Of a DNA stretch of 64,000 nt, positions 55,398-64,000 are shown in pieces. This DNA is from Roseovarius gahaiensis (lineage in GTDB: Bacteria; Pseudomonadota; Alphaproteobacteria; Rhodobacterales; Rhodobacteraceae), in contig NZ_JAAORB010000010.1 of NCBI RefSeq assembly GCF_011601345.1, forward strand, positions 25,338 through 89,337, read 5' to 3'. The notes beneath the pieces were generated by a model. It searched no databases. It worked only from the letters and a program-made list of their open reading frames with translations, and had not been told where the DNA came from. Every line of letters begins with the position of its first letter. Within the stretch, counting starts at the first letter, position 1. The position numbers and the translations under genes are program-made.

Positions 55398-58300
55398 TCA
55401 GGCCATGCCGCCCAACAAGGCCGCGTTGCCGCCCGCGGCGGTGGTATCGACGCAGACATGGCGTTCGTGCAGGGCATGGCCGGTATCGGGCAGGCCGGTG
55501 ATCAGGGGGATGATCGGGCCGGCGCGCCCGCTGAGTGCTTGTGTGTAGGCGCGCCCGGTGGCGGCATCGCCCCACCACAGCGCGCCGGACAGGCCGGCCA
55601 GTTTTTGCAACACCTCGGGCGCGACATGACCGGTGGCCTGCACGGCCAACCCGCCCAAGGCTTCGACGGCGCGGGCCTGTTCGGCGGCGGCTTGCGCGCC
55701 CGGCCCGAGACACAACAGCGCTTCGCGGGTGTGGCTGGTCAGGCGGTTCGATTCTCCCGTAGGCCCCGGCAGGACAAGATCCTGTCGACGCTCGGCCTTG
55801 TGGGTATTGGCCCGATCCAAGGCACCCTGCACATCGGTGGCCGACATGTCGCGCGGCCAATCCGTGCCGTCCTGCGGGGCCGCGTGACGTGTGAAGCGGG
55901 CCAGGTAATGCGGGCCACCCGCCTTGGGGCCAGTGCCCGACAGGCCTTCGCCGCCAAAGGGCTGGCTGCCGACGATGGCACCGATTTGGTTGCGGTTGAC
56001 ATACATGTTGCCCGCATGAATGCGGTCGGTCACATACTGCACGCGGTCGTCGATCCGGGTTTGCAGGCCAAAGGTCAGCCCATAGCCGGTGGCGTTGATC
56101 GCGTCGATCACCTTGTCCAGCTCATTGGCGCGGTAGGTCGCCAGATGCAGCACCGGGCCGAAAATCTCGCGCTCCAGATCGCCGATGCCGGTGACGCGGA
56201 TCAGGGTGGGGGCCACATAGGTGCCCGCGTTGGGGGTGTTCAGCTCGTGGATCAGGCGGCCGTCGGCGCGGGCCTGTTGGATGTGGTCGTCGATGCCTTT
56301 GTGAGCCTGTTGGTCGATCACCGGGCCGACATCGGTGGACAGGTTCCATGGCAGGCCGATGTTCAGGGCATCCATTGCGCCGGTCAGCATTTCGATGAAC
56401 GGTGTGGCGATGTCTTCTTGCACGTAAAGGCAGCGCAGCGCCGAGCACCGTTGACCCGCTGATTGGAACGCGGATTCGACAATCGCTTGCACCGCCTGTT
56501 CAGGCAATGCGGTGGAATCGACGATCATGGCGTTCAGCCCGCCGGTTTCGGCAATAAGCGGCGCGCCGGGCGCCAGATTTTCTGCCATTGCCGCGCGAAT
56601 TTTCAACGCGGTTTCGGTCGAGCCGGTGAAGGCCACGCCATCGACACGCGCATCCGAGGTCAGCTGTGCGCCGACCTCCCCTGCACCGGGAAGCAGTTGC
56701 AGCGCGGATTGCGGCACGCCTGCTTTATGCATCAACTGGATCGCAAGATGCGAGATGATCGGCGTTTGCTCGGCGGGTTTGGACAGAACCGCATTGCCCG
56801 CGGCCAGTGCGGCGCTGATCTGCCCGGTGAAAATCGCCAGCGGAAAGTTCCATGGGCTGATGCAGGTGAAGGTGCCAACCGGCTGGCCCTCGGGGGCGTT
56901 GGCCGCGTAATACCGCAGGAAATCAACCGCTTCGCGCAGTTCGGCGACAGCATCCAGAACCGATTTCCCGGCCTCGCGATGGATGATCGCGAACAGCTCG
57001 CCGTAGTTTTCCTCATAGAGGTCGGCCACCCTGTTCAGCACCTTTGCACGGTCCGAGGCCGGGGCATCCCATGGCTTGGCGGCATCCAGCGCTGTGTTCA
57101 CATCCGCCGGGCTGGCATAGGCCACGGTGCCGGGGCTGTCGGCGGGATCGGCGGGGTTGGTCACCGGGGCAGGGTCTTGCGGGCTGGCGGTGCCGGCCAG
57201 AATGGGCCCCGCTTGCCATGTGTGGCGGGCAAACGGGCCGCGCGCCGTGTCGATCGCATCCAGCGTTGGCTGATGGGCCAGATCAAAGCCCATCGAATTA
57301 CGCCGCTCGGGTTGGAACAGATCGGGGCCGGTGGTTAGCTTCGGCGTCTTGTCCTGGATGGCCTCGAACGGGTCGCGGGCGACGGTTTCGGGGGGGACAT
57401 CCTCGTCGACGATCTGGTTGACGAAGCTTGAATTGGCGCCGTTTTCCAGAAGGCGGCGCACCAGATAGGCCAGCAGATCACGATGCGCGCCGACCGGGGC
57501 GTAGATCCGGCAGCGGGTGCCTTCGGATTTCAGGATGATGCCATGCAGCGCCTCGCCCATACCGTGCAGGCGCTGGAATTCAAACCTGTCCTTCTGATCC
57601 TTGCCCATTTCCAGAATCGCCGCTGCGGTGTGGGCGTTATGGGTGGCGAACTGCGGATAGATGCGATCGGTCATGCCCAGCAATTTGCGGGCGTTGGCGA
57701 TATAGCTGATGTCGGTCGCCGCCTTCGAGGTGAAAACCGGAAAGCCCTCAACCCCCTCGACCTGTGCCAGCTTGATCTCGGTGTCCCAATAGGCCCCTTT
57801 GACCAGCCGCACCATGATCTTGCGGTCCAGACGGGTGGCCAGATCGTGCAGGTAGTCCAGCACATGAGAGGCGCGCTGCCCATAGGCTTGCACCACCACG
57901 CCGAACCCATCCCAACCTGCCAGCGCGGGTTCACTTAGAACGGTTTCGATCACGTCCAGCGACAGCGACAGACGGTCAGCTTCTTCGGCGTCGATATTCA
58001 GGCCCATGCGGGCCGATTTCGCCAACAGCGCAAGGCTGCGCAGGCGCGGCACCAGAACGTCCATGACTTGTTCACGTTGGGCCACCTCATAACGCGGATG
58101 CAGCGCCGATAGCTTGACGGAAATGCCGGGGTTGTCGCGGATGTCGGCATTGGTGCAGGCCGCGGCGATGGCGGTGATGGCGCGCGAATAGCTCAGGTGA
58201 TAGCGGGTGGCGTCGGCATCGGTGCGGGCAGCCTCGCCCAGCATGTCGTAGGAGTAGGAATAGCCCTTTTTCTCCATCTCGGCGGCGCGTTTCATCGCCG

Positions 58301-58835
58301 ACTGGATGGTTTCGCCCAACACGAATTGACGGCCCATTTCCTTCATCGCGCGGCCCACGGCGGTGCGAATGACCGGCTCGCCCAAGCGGCGGATGGCGCC
58401 GCGCAGGTGGCCCACGATCCCGGCCTCTTGATCCTCTTTCAGAACCTTGCCGGTCAGCATCAGACCCCAAGTTGACGCATTGACCAGTGACGAGGTGGAA
58501 TGCCCCATATGCTTGCCCCAATCCGACGGGGCGATCTTGTCTTCAATCAGCGCGTCGATGGTTTCGGCATCCGGCACGCGCAACAACGCCTCGGCCAGAC
58601 ACATCAGCGCAATGCCTTCATCGGTGGACAGGCCATATTCGGCCAGAAACACTTCCATCAGGCCGGGGTCGGAATGGCCGCGAATGTCGCGCACCAACTG
58701 TGCCGCCCGTTCGACGATCTGCGCGCGATCCGTTTCGCTGAGGTCGGCCAGCTGCGTCAGACGCTCGATCATGTCGGTCTCATCGGCGTAGGTGGCCAAG
58801 TCTATGGCGCGCCGGATATCGCTGTCGTAAGGCAT
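55398..58835 (-). CDS. putA: Bifunctional proline dehydrogenase / glutamate-semialdehyde dehydrogenase
   Basis: An 1145-aa PutA that oxidises proline to glutamate in two steps, using FAD then NAD+. The proline dehydrogenase barrel covers about 150-470 (GLNIDAEEADRL, MVRLVKGAYWDTEIK), the aldehyde dehydrogenase about 590-1010 with ETGGLNAM and catalytic Cys in GQRCSALRC, and a C-terminal ALDH-like tail follows. There is no N-terminal ribbon-helix-helix domain, so regulation falls to the divergent Lrp-type PutR. ATG 58835 follows GAGGGAGA. An AGGTCA-T-TGACCT palindrome sits 15 bp upstream. Confidence 0.96.
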   Translation of the reverse strand: MPYDSDIRRAIDLATYADETDMIERLTQLADLSETDRAQIVERAAQLVRDIRGHSDPGLMEVFLAEYGLSTDEGIALMCLAEALLRVPDAETIDALIEDKIAPSDWGKHMGHSTSSLVNASTWGLMLTGKVLKEDQEAGIVGHLRGAIRRLGEPVIRTAVGRAMKEMGRQFVLGETIQSAMKRAAEMEKKGYSYSYDMLGEAARTDADATRYHLSYSRAITAIAAACTNADIRDNPGISVKLSALHPRYEVAQREQVMDVLVPRLRSLALLAKSARMGLNIDAEEADRLSLSLDVIETVLSEPALAGWDGFGVVVQAYGQRASHVLDYLHDLATRLDRKIMVRLVKGAYWDTEIKLAQVEGVEGFPVFTSKAATDISYIANARKLLGMTDRIYPQFATHNAHTAAAILEMGKDQKDRFEFQRLHGMGEALHGIILKSEGTRCRIYAPVGAHRDLLAYLVRRLLENGANSSFVNQIVDEDVPPETVARDPFEAIQDKTPKLTTGPDLFQPERRNSMGFDLAHQPTLDAIDTARGPFARHTWQAGPILAGTASPQDPAPVTNPADPADSPGTVAYASPADVNTALDAAKPWDAPASDRAKVLNRVADLYEENYGELFAIIHREAGKSVLDAVAELREAVDFLRYYAANAPEGQPVGTFTCISPWNFPLAIFTGQISAALAAGNAVLSKPAEQTPIISHLAIQLMHKAGVPQSALQLLPGAGEVGAQLTSDARVDGVAFTGSTETALKIRAAMAENLAPGAPLIAETGGLNAMIVDSTALPEQAVQAIVESAFQSAGQRCSALRCLYVQEDIATPFIEMLTGAMDALNIGLPWNLSTDVGPVIDQQAHKGIDDHIQQARADGRLIHELNTPNAGTYVAPTLIRVTGIGDLEREIFGPVLHLATYRANELDKVIDAINATGYGLTFGLQTRIDDRVQYVTDRIHAGNMYVNRNQIGAIVGSQPFGGEGLSGTGPKAGGPHYLARFTRHAAPQDGTDWPRDMSATDVQGALDRANTHKAERRQDLVLPGPTGESNRLTSHTREALLCLGPGAQAAAEQARAVEALGGLAVQATGHVAPEVLQKLAGLSGALWWGDAATGRAYTQALSGRAGPIIPLITGLPDTGHALHERHVCVDTTAAGGNAALLGGMA

Positions 58836-58849
58836 GACGTCTCCCTCTC

Positions 58850-58862
58850 AGGTCATTGACCT
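58850..58862. promoter_or_regulatory. Palindromic operator candidate in the putA-putR spacer
   Basis: AGGTCA-T-TGACCT is a perfect 6-bp inverted repeat 15 bp before the putA start codon, in the 109-bp divergent spacer. It is a plausible PutR or other regulator site. Confidence 0.45.
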
Positions 58863-58944
58863 ATACTACCAACCTAGGCTAAGTCATATTTCCCGAAAAA
58901 TCAAAAACGACCTATCGAAATGAATTTAAAACCGGAGTTTTGAG

Positions 58945-59421
58945 ATGACAAATGACTATCCTGAGCTAGACCGGTTCGACCGGGCGATTCTGCAGGTTCT
59001 GGCCACCGACGGGCGCATTAGCATCACCGATCTGGCGCGTGAAATCGGCCTGTCCAAATCGCCCACACAGGCCCGGCTGCGGCGTCTGGAAAAGGATAGG
59101 ATCATTACCGGATACCGCGCCCTTGTCGATCCGATCCGTCTTGGCATGGATCATGTCAGTTTTGTTGAAGTGCGCCTGAACGACACCCGCGAAACCGCCT
59201 TGGCCGAGTTTAACGCGGCGGTGCGCAAAATTCCCGAGATCGAACAGGTGCACCTGATCGCGGGAAATTTCGACTATCTGATGAAAGTGCGCACGCAAAA
59301 CATGACCGACTATCGCATTGTTTTGGCGGAAAAAATCTCGACTTTGCCGCATGTGTCCAACACCTCGACCTATGTGGCGATGCAGGCGGTCAAGGAAAAC
59401 GCTCTCTCGGATGTGATTTGA
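58945..59421 (+). CDS. putR: Lrp-family activator of proline catabolism, PutR
   Basis: A 158-aa Lrp/AsnC regulator. The HTH is [44 protein letters not shown] and the RAM domain contains [15 protein letters not shown]. Divergence from putA is the classic alphaproteobacterial arrangement in which PutR activates putA in response to proline. ATG 58945 follows CCGGAG. No further gene belongs to its transcript before tRNA-Leu. Confidence 0.92.
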   Translation: MTNDYPELDRFDRAILQVLATDGRISITDLAREIGLSKSPTQARLRRLEKDRIITGYRALVDPIRLGMDHVSFVEVRLNDTRETALAEFNAAVRKIPEIEQVHLIAGNFDYLMKVRTQNMTDYRIVLAEKISTLPHVSNTSTYVAMQAVKENALSDVI

Positions 59422-59553
59422 CCAGCGGTTAAAACGCCATCCTTCAAGTCCGGTCTGCATGAATGCGCCTGTTGCCAACACCCCAAGCAGCCGAAGAAGA
59501 GGTGTAAGCCGTCTTTACACGCCGCGCAAAGTGGATATTGTCGCGCCTCGCTG

Positions 59554-59639
59554 GCCCGCGTGGTGGAATGGTAGACACAGGAGACTTAAAATCTCCAGGC
59601 CGAAAGGCCGTGCCGGTTCGAATCCGGCCGCGGGTACCA
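59554..59639 (+). tRNA. tRNA-Leu (UAA)
   Basis: Acceptor arms GCCCGCG and CGCGGGT close the molecule, the anticodon loop is ACTTAAAAT (anticodon TAA), the long variable arm AGGCCGAAAGGCCGT marks a class II tRNA, and the T-loop is GGTTCGAATCC. CCA is encoded at 59637-59639. Total 86 nt. Confidence 0.96.
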
Positions 59640-59709
59640 GCGTGGTGTCTTTACACAGGGACCGGGCCTGACCTGAAGGAGTGGCTGCGCCACGCTTTAT
59701 GATGTGAAT

Positions 59710-59759
59710 GAGGGGCTCTGCCCCTCAAACTCCCCGGGATATTTTTGAACAGAAGAAGG
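59710..59759. repeat. Hairpin-plus-tail dispersed repeat, copy 2
   Basis: A hairpin GAGGGGC/GCCCCTC (59710-59726, loop TCT) is followed by AAACTCCCC and a 24-nt tail (59736-59759) identical to that at 54548-54571. It lies 11 bp beyond the metG stop, the same position relative to the upstream minus-strand gene as copy 1. The stem sequence differs while its structure is kept. Confidence 0.8.
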
Positions 59760-59770
59760 GCAGGGCCGGT

Positions 59771-61489
59771 TTAGTCGCGGGTGCCGGAAAACCGGGTGGC
59801 CCAGTCTTCGCGCTGGTCATCTGTGATCTTGGTGAACAGCACGTCGGGCACGGTAAAGGCGTGGCCCGGTTCCAGATGGGCCAGTGCCTGCGACACGTCG
59901 TCGGGCCAGCTGTCATCGCGGGTTTGCATTGCGTCCAGCATGCGCGCGGCGGCATCGGGGATGAAAGGGGCCGACAACACGGCGTAAAGCCGGATCAGGT
60001 TCAGCGCCAGCCGGATTTGCGCGGCGGCCTGTTCGGGGTCTTCCTTGTAGGTGGCCCAAGGCGCGGCCTCTTGCAGGTATTCGTTGCCTTCCACCCAGAT
60101 GGCGCGCAGGGCGGCGGCGGCTTTGCGCACCTCCATGGCTTCCATATGGCCTTCATAGGCGCGCACCCGGTCGCCGATATCGTCGATCAGCGCGCGTTCG
60201 CGGGCGCGCATCTCGCCACCCTCGGGCACCGCCTCGCCGAATTTTGCGCGGCAGAACTTGGTCACGCGGCTGACGAAATTGCCCAGAACATCGGCCAGAT
60301 CCTTGTTTACCGATTGCTGGAAATTCTCCCATGTAAATTCCGCGTCCGAGCTTTCGGGCGCATGGCTGAGCAGCCACCAACGCCAGTAATCGGCAGGCAG
60401 GATGTCAAGCGCCTGATCCATGAACACGCCGCGCCCTTGGCTGGTGGAAAACTGCCCGCCATCATAGTTCAGGTAATTGAATGATTTGATGTAATCGACC
60501 AGCTTCCAATCTTCGCCCGAGCCCATCAGCGTGGCCGGAAAGCTGAGCGTGTGGAATGGCACGTTGTCCTTGCCCATGAACTGGGTATAGCGCACATCAT
60601 CGGCGCCTTTTTCGGTGCGCCACCAGCGTTCCCATGCGGCACCGTCCAGGCTGTGGGCCTCGGCCCATTCGGCGGCGCAGGCGATATATTCGATCGGCGC
60701 GTCGAACCACACATAGAAAACCTTGCCTTCCATGCCGGGCCAGTCTTTATCGCCACGTTTGACGGGGATGCCCCAATCCAGATCGCGGGTGATGCCGCGA
60801 TCTTGCAGGCCGTCCCCATCGTTGAGCCACTTCTTGGCGATTGAGGTGGTCAGGATCGGCCAGTCGGTTTTTTCGTCGATCCATTTGTTCAGCGTGTCGC
60901 GCATTTGGCTTTGACGCAGGAACAGGTGCTTGGTTTCGCGCACTTCCAGATCGGTCGAGCCCGAGATCGCGCTGCGCGGGTCGATCAGGTCGGTCGGGTC
61001 CAATTGCTTGGTGCAGTTTTCGCACTGGTCGCCACGGGCCTTGTCGTAGCCGCAATTGGGGCAGGTGCCTTCGATGTAGCGGTCGGGCAGGAAGCGGCCA
61101 TCGGCGTTGGAATAGACCTGTTTTTCGGTGACTTCCTCGATCAGCCCGGCGTCGTACAGTTTGCTGGCCAGATGTTGGGTCAACTTGTGATTTTGCGGGC
61201 TGGAGGAGCGCCCGAAATGATCGAAACTCAGGCGAAAGCCTTGGGCCAGATCGGCTTGCACCTTGTGCATCCTTGCGCAGTACTCGGCCACCGGCTCGCC
61301 GGTCTTGGCGGCGGCCAGTTCGGCGGGTGTGCCATGTTCATCGGTGGAACACAAAAACAGTACCTCGTTGCCGCGCCCGCGCTGATAACGGGCGAACAGA
61401 TCGGCGGGCAGTTGGCTGCCCACAAGGTTGCCCAGATGCTTGATCCCGTTGATATAGGGAATGGCCGAGGTGATCAGGTGCCGTGCCAT
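59771..61489 (-). CDS. metG: Methionine--tRNA ligase
   Basis: A 572-aa class I synthetase of the MetG type with a four-cysteine zinc knuckle (C143, C146, C156, C159) in [21 protein letters not shown] appears as IKHLGNLVG near residue 17. The KMSKS loop is QFSTS (346-350) followed by QGRGVF, lacking both lysines. The C-terminal anticodon-binding helices are present, with no EMAP/tRNA-binding extension. ATG 61489 ([18 protein letters not shown]) is the family start; the upstream frame to 61678 is not coding. It is divergent from the MFS gene. Confidence 0.95.
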   Translation of the reverse strand: MARHLITSAIPYINGIKHLGNLVGSQLPADLFARYQRGRGNEVLFLCSTDEHGTPAELAAAKTGEPVAEYCARMHKVQADLAQGFRLSFDHFGRSSSPQNHKLTQHLASKLYDAGLIEEVTEKQVYSNADGRFLPDRYIEGTCPNCGYDKARGDQCENCTKQLDPTDLIDPRSAISGSTDLEVRETKHLFLRQSQMRDTLNKWIDEKTDWPILTTSIAKKWLNDGDGLQDRGITRDLDWGIPVKRGDKDWPGMEGKVFYVWFDAPIEYIACAAEWAEAHSLDGAAWERWWRTEKGADDVRYTQFMGKDNVPFHTLSFPATLMGSGEDWKLVDYIKSFNYLNYDGGQFSTSQGRGVFMDQALDILPADYWRWWLLSHAPESSDAEFTWENFQQSVNKDLADVLGNFVSRVTKFCRAKFGEAVPEGGEMRARERALIDDIGDRVRAYEGHMEAMEVRKAAAALRAIWVEGNEYLQEAAPWATYKEDPEQAAAQIRLALNLIRLYAVLSAPFIPDAAARMLDAMQTRDDSWPDDVSQALAHLEPGHAFTVPDVLFTKITDDQREDWATRFSGTRD

Positions 61490-61716
61490 GAATTTTGGTT
61501 CCGCCTTATCTACTGTTATATGGCCCCGTGTAATGCCCTGCGTGCCAAAGGGCCAGAGGCCGCGCGACCCCGTGCCCGAATTTTGGGCCGTTATCGGGCG
61601 GGCGCAGAATTTTCGCCTGCCTGTCGCAGTTATGTTTGACGCGGTCGCAAGCGGGTTGCTAGGGCAAAGCATAGTCATCGGCGCCGGGCTGCGCCAAGCG
61701 CAAAAGGGTAGGTGCG

Positions 61717-63006
61717 ATGATACAGGTTCTGGCGGCGGTCTGGGCGCTTTTGTTGGGCATGACCCTGATCATGATCGGCAATGGCATGCAGGCCACCCTG
61801 ATGGGGGTGCGCGGCGCAATCGAAGGCTTTGGCACCCTGCAATTGTCGGTCATCACCTCGGCTTATTTTCTGGGGTTCCTGATCGGCAGCCGGGTCACGC
61901 CGGAAATGATCCGCCGTGTGGGGCATGTGCGGGTGTTTGCGGCGCTTGGCTCGTTCATCTCGGCGGGGTTGGTGGCCTTTCCGGTGTTCACCGATCCCTA
62001 TAGCTGGACGGTGATCCGGGTGATCCTTGGCTTTTGCCTGTCGGGCGTTTATGTGACCGCTGAAAGCTGGCTCAACAATGCGGCCACCAACCAGACGCGC
62101 GGCACGATGTTGTCGGCCTATATGATCGCGCAGACCTCTGGGATCATCATCGCCCAAGGGTTGATGAACTTGGGTGAAGCGGCGGGCTTTTTGCTGTTCG
62201 TTATTCCCTCGATCCTTGTGTCGCTCAGCTTTGCGCCAATCCTTTTGTCGATCACCCCGACACCGGCATTTGAGACCAACAAACCCATGAGCATCCGACA
62301 GCTTTATCACAGCTCGCCTTTGGCCAGTGTCGGCATCCTGTTGATGGGTGGCGTGTTTGCGGCACAGTTCGGCATGGCGTCGGTCTATGGCGCTGCGGCG
62401 GGGTTGAACGCGGCGCAAATCAGCGGCTTTGTTGCGGCGATTTTCATGGGGGCGGTGGCGCTGCAACTGCCGATCGGCTGGCTGTCTGACCGTATGGATC
62501 GGCGCTTTTTGATCCTTGGTGTCTCGGCCATGGGCGCGCTGAGCACCGGGGTGGGGATATTCCTTGGCGTCGACTTCAAGACGCTGCTGGTGTTGGGCTT
62601 TGTGATGGGCGGTGCGGCCTCGCCGCTGTATTCGTTGCTGATCGCTTACACCAATGACTTTCTGGAGGTCGAGGATATGGCAGCCGCCTCGGGCGCGCTG
62701 GTCTTTGTCTACGGGATGGGGGCGATTGTGGGCCCAATGGCCACCGGCCAGTTGATGGACATGATCGGGCCGCACGGGTTTTGGGTGTTCCTGTCAGCGT
62801 TGTTCACCATGACATCGCTCTACGCGGCATGGCGGATGACACGGCGTGCGGGTGTGCCTGTGGATGAAACCGGGGCATACCTCAACGTGCCGCCCACCGT
62901 GTCGCCGGTGGCGATCGAAGCCGCGCAGGAATGGTATGTTGAACAAGCCGAAGAGGCCGCCGCCGAGGCTGAGGCCGAGGCGTCTGAGACTGCGACCGGC
63001 CCCTAA
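61717..63006 (+). CDS. MFS transporter
   Basis: A 429-aa membrane protein with 12 predicted helices. The loop between TM2 and TM3 reads [20 protein letters not shown], a variant of the MFS motif A, and [11 protein letters not shown] is the second-half counterpart. The tail is acidic and alanine-rich ([18 protein letters not shown]). The substrate is unknown; YcaD-like members of roseobacters look similar. ATG 61717 follows AGGGTAGGTG. Its TAA stop overlaps the TAG of the convergent ImuA-like gene (CTAA at 63003-63006). Confidence 0.87.
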   Translation: MIQVLAAVWALLLGMTLIMIGNGMQATLMGVRGAIEGFGTLQLSVITSAYFLGFLIGSRVTPEMIRRVGHVRVFAALGSFISAGLVAFPVFTDPYSWTVIRVILGFCLSGVYVTAESWLNNAATNQTRGTMLSAYMIAQTSGIIIAQGLMNLGEAAGFLLFVIPSILVSLSFAPILLSITPTPAFETNKPMSIRQLYHSSPLASVGILLMGGVFAAQFGMASVYGAAAGLNAAQISGFVAAIFMGAVALQLPIGWLSDRMDRRFLILGVSAMGALSTGVGIFLGVDFKTLLVLGFVMGGAASPLYSLLIAYTNDFLEVEDMAAASGALVFVYGMGAIVGPMATGQLMDMIGPHGFWVFLSALFTMTSLYAAWRMTRRAGVPVDETGAYLNVPPTVSPVAIEAAQEWYVEQAEEAAAEAEAEASETATGP

Positions 63007-63608
63007 CCCCCGTCCGGCGCGGTCATCCGCCACTGGCCGTTGATGTCGGTCACATGCCACGCCGCAGGCGGTGCGGTGCGGGCGCGGCGGCGTTCCAACC
63101 GCCAGCCATTGTGATCTGCCTTATGTGTCGAGGCCATGTGCCAGCGGGTCTCAACCCCCGGCGCGCCCCCGTCGCCGGGGGTCAGGACAATTCCCAGAGG
63201 GGCGGTCTTGCCACCTGTCGCCCCGGCCTCGGCGGCCAGATGCAAGCGGCGCACCGGGGTCAGCGGTGGCGGTTCGGGCAGGTCGGCCACCGCCAGCGGC
63301 ACCTCGCCACTGCGCAGCACCTCCTCCAGCGACCATAACAGATCCTCGGGCCGCTGTGGGCTGACAAAGATGAAGCGCCCCAGATCGACAAGCGGTTGCA
63401 TCCCATCGGGATTGGGCCTGTCGCTTAACCATGTGGGGGCGATCCAGACCACCGGGCCGCGCGTGGCCGCCGCCACCCGCATCGCCAGACTGCGCCGCGC
63501 GGGGCCGCAGACCTCGTGCAGGCGGGCCAGTGGCAGGGCCATGTCCCCCAGCACCGGCAGGGCCGGGCGGGCGGTGTGGCTGTGGCGGGTCAAGACATGG
63601 GCGGTCAT
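63003..63608 (-). CDS. imuA: ImuA-like SOS mutagenesis accessory protein
   Basis: A 201-aa RecA/SulA-fold-like protein with PLPLARLHEVCGPARRSLAMRVAAATRGPVVWI, SLEEVLRSGEVPLAVADLPEPPPLTPVRRLHLAAEAG and VETRWHMAS, as remembered for alphaproteobacterial ImuA homologues. ImuA works with ImuB and DnaE2 in translesion synthesis. Those partners do not follow here, since the gene runs directly into a convergent MFS gene. A LexA-type box 18 bp upstream strongly supports SOS control. There is no clear Walker A, so it is a RecA-like protein without evident ATPase. Confidence 0.7.
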   Translation of the reverse strand: MTAHVLTRHSHTARPALPVLGDMALPLARLHEVCGPARRSLAMRVAAATRGPVVWIAPTWLSDRPNPDGMQPLVDLGRFIFVSPQRPEDLLWSLEEVLRSGEVPLAVADLPEPPPLTPVRRLHLAAEAGATGGKTAPLGIVLTPGDGGAPGVETRWHMASTHKADHNGWRLERRRARTAPPAAWHVTDINGQWRMTAPDGG

Positions 63609-63625
63609 GGCGTTTAGATTAAAGT

Positions 63626-63640
63626 GTTCTTATTTTGTTC
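63626..63640 (-). promoter_or_regulatory. LexA (SOS) box of the ImuA-like gene
   Basis: GTTC-TTATTTT-GTTC (plus strand) equals GAAC-N7-GAAC on the minus strand, the exact LexA operator consensus of alphaproteobacteria. It lies 17 bp before the start codon at 63608, overlapping the probable promoter. Confidence 0.8.
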
Positions 63641-64000
63641 TCAACGGGAAATGACGCTTGGGATCGTAAAAACCGCCAATCAGCCCAAATAGGTAAACCA
63701 AACGAACCTGCATCTTGCAGGTATCAGTGGTTGCATTCGGCCCCGTTTTTCGAGTGTCAGCTTCGTCAACCCAGCAGAGATTCATGCAAGGTGCGACCAG
63801 TGGCGGCAGGGAGTCCTATTGGACCTTAAAGGCTCTAGCCGCGCATTGACGGGCCGCGGCCCGGCGATGCGCGGCGGGCCTGCGGCCCTTGATTCCGCGC
63901 AGGGGCAATGTCCGCTTTGTCCGCATGCACTAAATCGCTTCGCGATAGGGGCTCTGGGTGGCGGGCGTTGCGCTGAAGCGGGTTTTGCTTCGCGATTTTT
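63641..64000. other. Gene-free end of the window with palindromic, repeat-like sequence
   Basis: No convincing coding frame is seen. A large hairpin at 63839-63874 has outer arms CCGCGCAT/ATGCGCGG and a core GGGCCGCGGCCC. Within it 63862-63879 is an exact 18-bp reverse-complement match to 34820-34837 in the MITE-like element. A smaller palindrome ATCGC-TTC-GCGAT follows near 63933. This looks like a dispersed intergenic repeat rather than a gene. Confidence 0.5.

Overview
The window looks like a chromosomal segment of a marine-type alphaproteobacterium of the Rhodobacterales (Roseobacter / Rhodobacteraceae group). The evidence is the high-GC coding sequence, the family-level character of almost every protein (Rhizobium-type GlpSTPQUV glycerol ABC transporter, EttA, PutA with a divergent Lrp-type regulator, PopZ-like protein, ImuA-like protein behind an alphaproteobacterial GTTC-N7-GTTC LexA box) and roseobacter-type intergenic palindromes. 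It is mostly core metabolism. I see no prophage, CRISPR array, secondary-metabolite cluster or complete insertion sequence.

Layout. 1-2.6 kb: 3' end of gltX, a DUF2254 membrane protein, a gamma-glutamylcyclotransferase-like gene with a damaged 5' end, and a divergent NsrR-like Rrf2 regulator. 2.6-7.3 kb: a tandem glycine riboswitch followed by gcvT-gcvH-gcvP. 7.3-12.1 kb: an inositol-monophosphatase-like gene, a YbbA/YbbP-type ABC module and a divergent TesA-like esterase. 12.2-13.6 kb: two close cspA paralogues around an L,D-transpeptidase. 14-18 kb: ettA, nadD and a PBP4-type D,D-peptidase. 18-28.3 kb: the glycerol regulon, with glpR divergent from glpD-glpS-glpT-glpP-glpQ-glpU-glpV-glpK, which covers regulation, uptake, phosphorylation and oxidation of glycerol. 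28.4-31.1 kb: malate synthase G and a GlcG/HbpS-like protein. 31.3-34.7 kb: tRNA-Cys, a PCMT-like methyltransferase, a TolC-like channel and a PopZ-like acidic protein. 34.7-35.1 kb: a 424-bp non-coding MITE-like element inserted exactly in the shared stop codons of two convergent genes. 35.1-46 kb: cobQ, a small conserved protein, efp, ygfZ, a glycosyltransferase, a phosphatase, two PLP aminotransferases, a 58-aa membrane protein and valS. 46-55.3 kb: an Lrp regulator divergent from an ornithine-decarboxylase-like enzyme, an orphan form-II CoxL-like molybdoenzyme with an overlapping DUF2235 hydrolase, a thioesterase, metF/metR, a SuhB-like gene and a rhomboid protease. 55.4-63.6 kb: putA/putR, tRNA-Leu, metG, an MFS transporter and the SOS-type ImuA-like gene.

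The most unusual observations are the MITE that preserves both flanking stop codons, a glycerol transporter whose two ATPases appear to form one canonical and one degenerate ATP site, a low-GC block inside valS, a hairpin-plus-24-nt repeat found behind two genes, and several candidate operators in divergent intergenic regions. No sequence searches were possible. Family calls rest on motifs and remembered family features.
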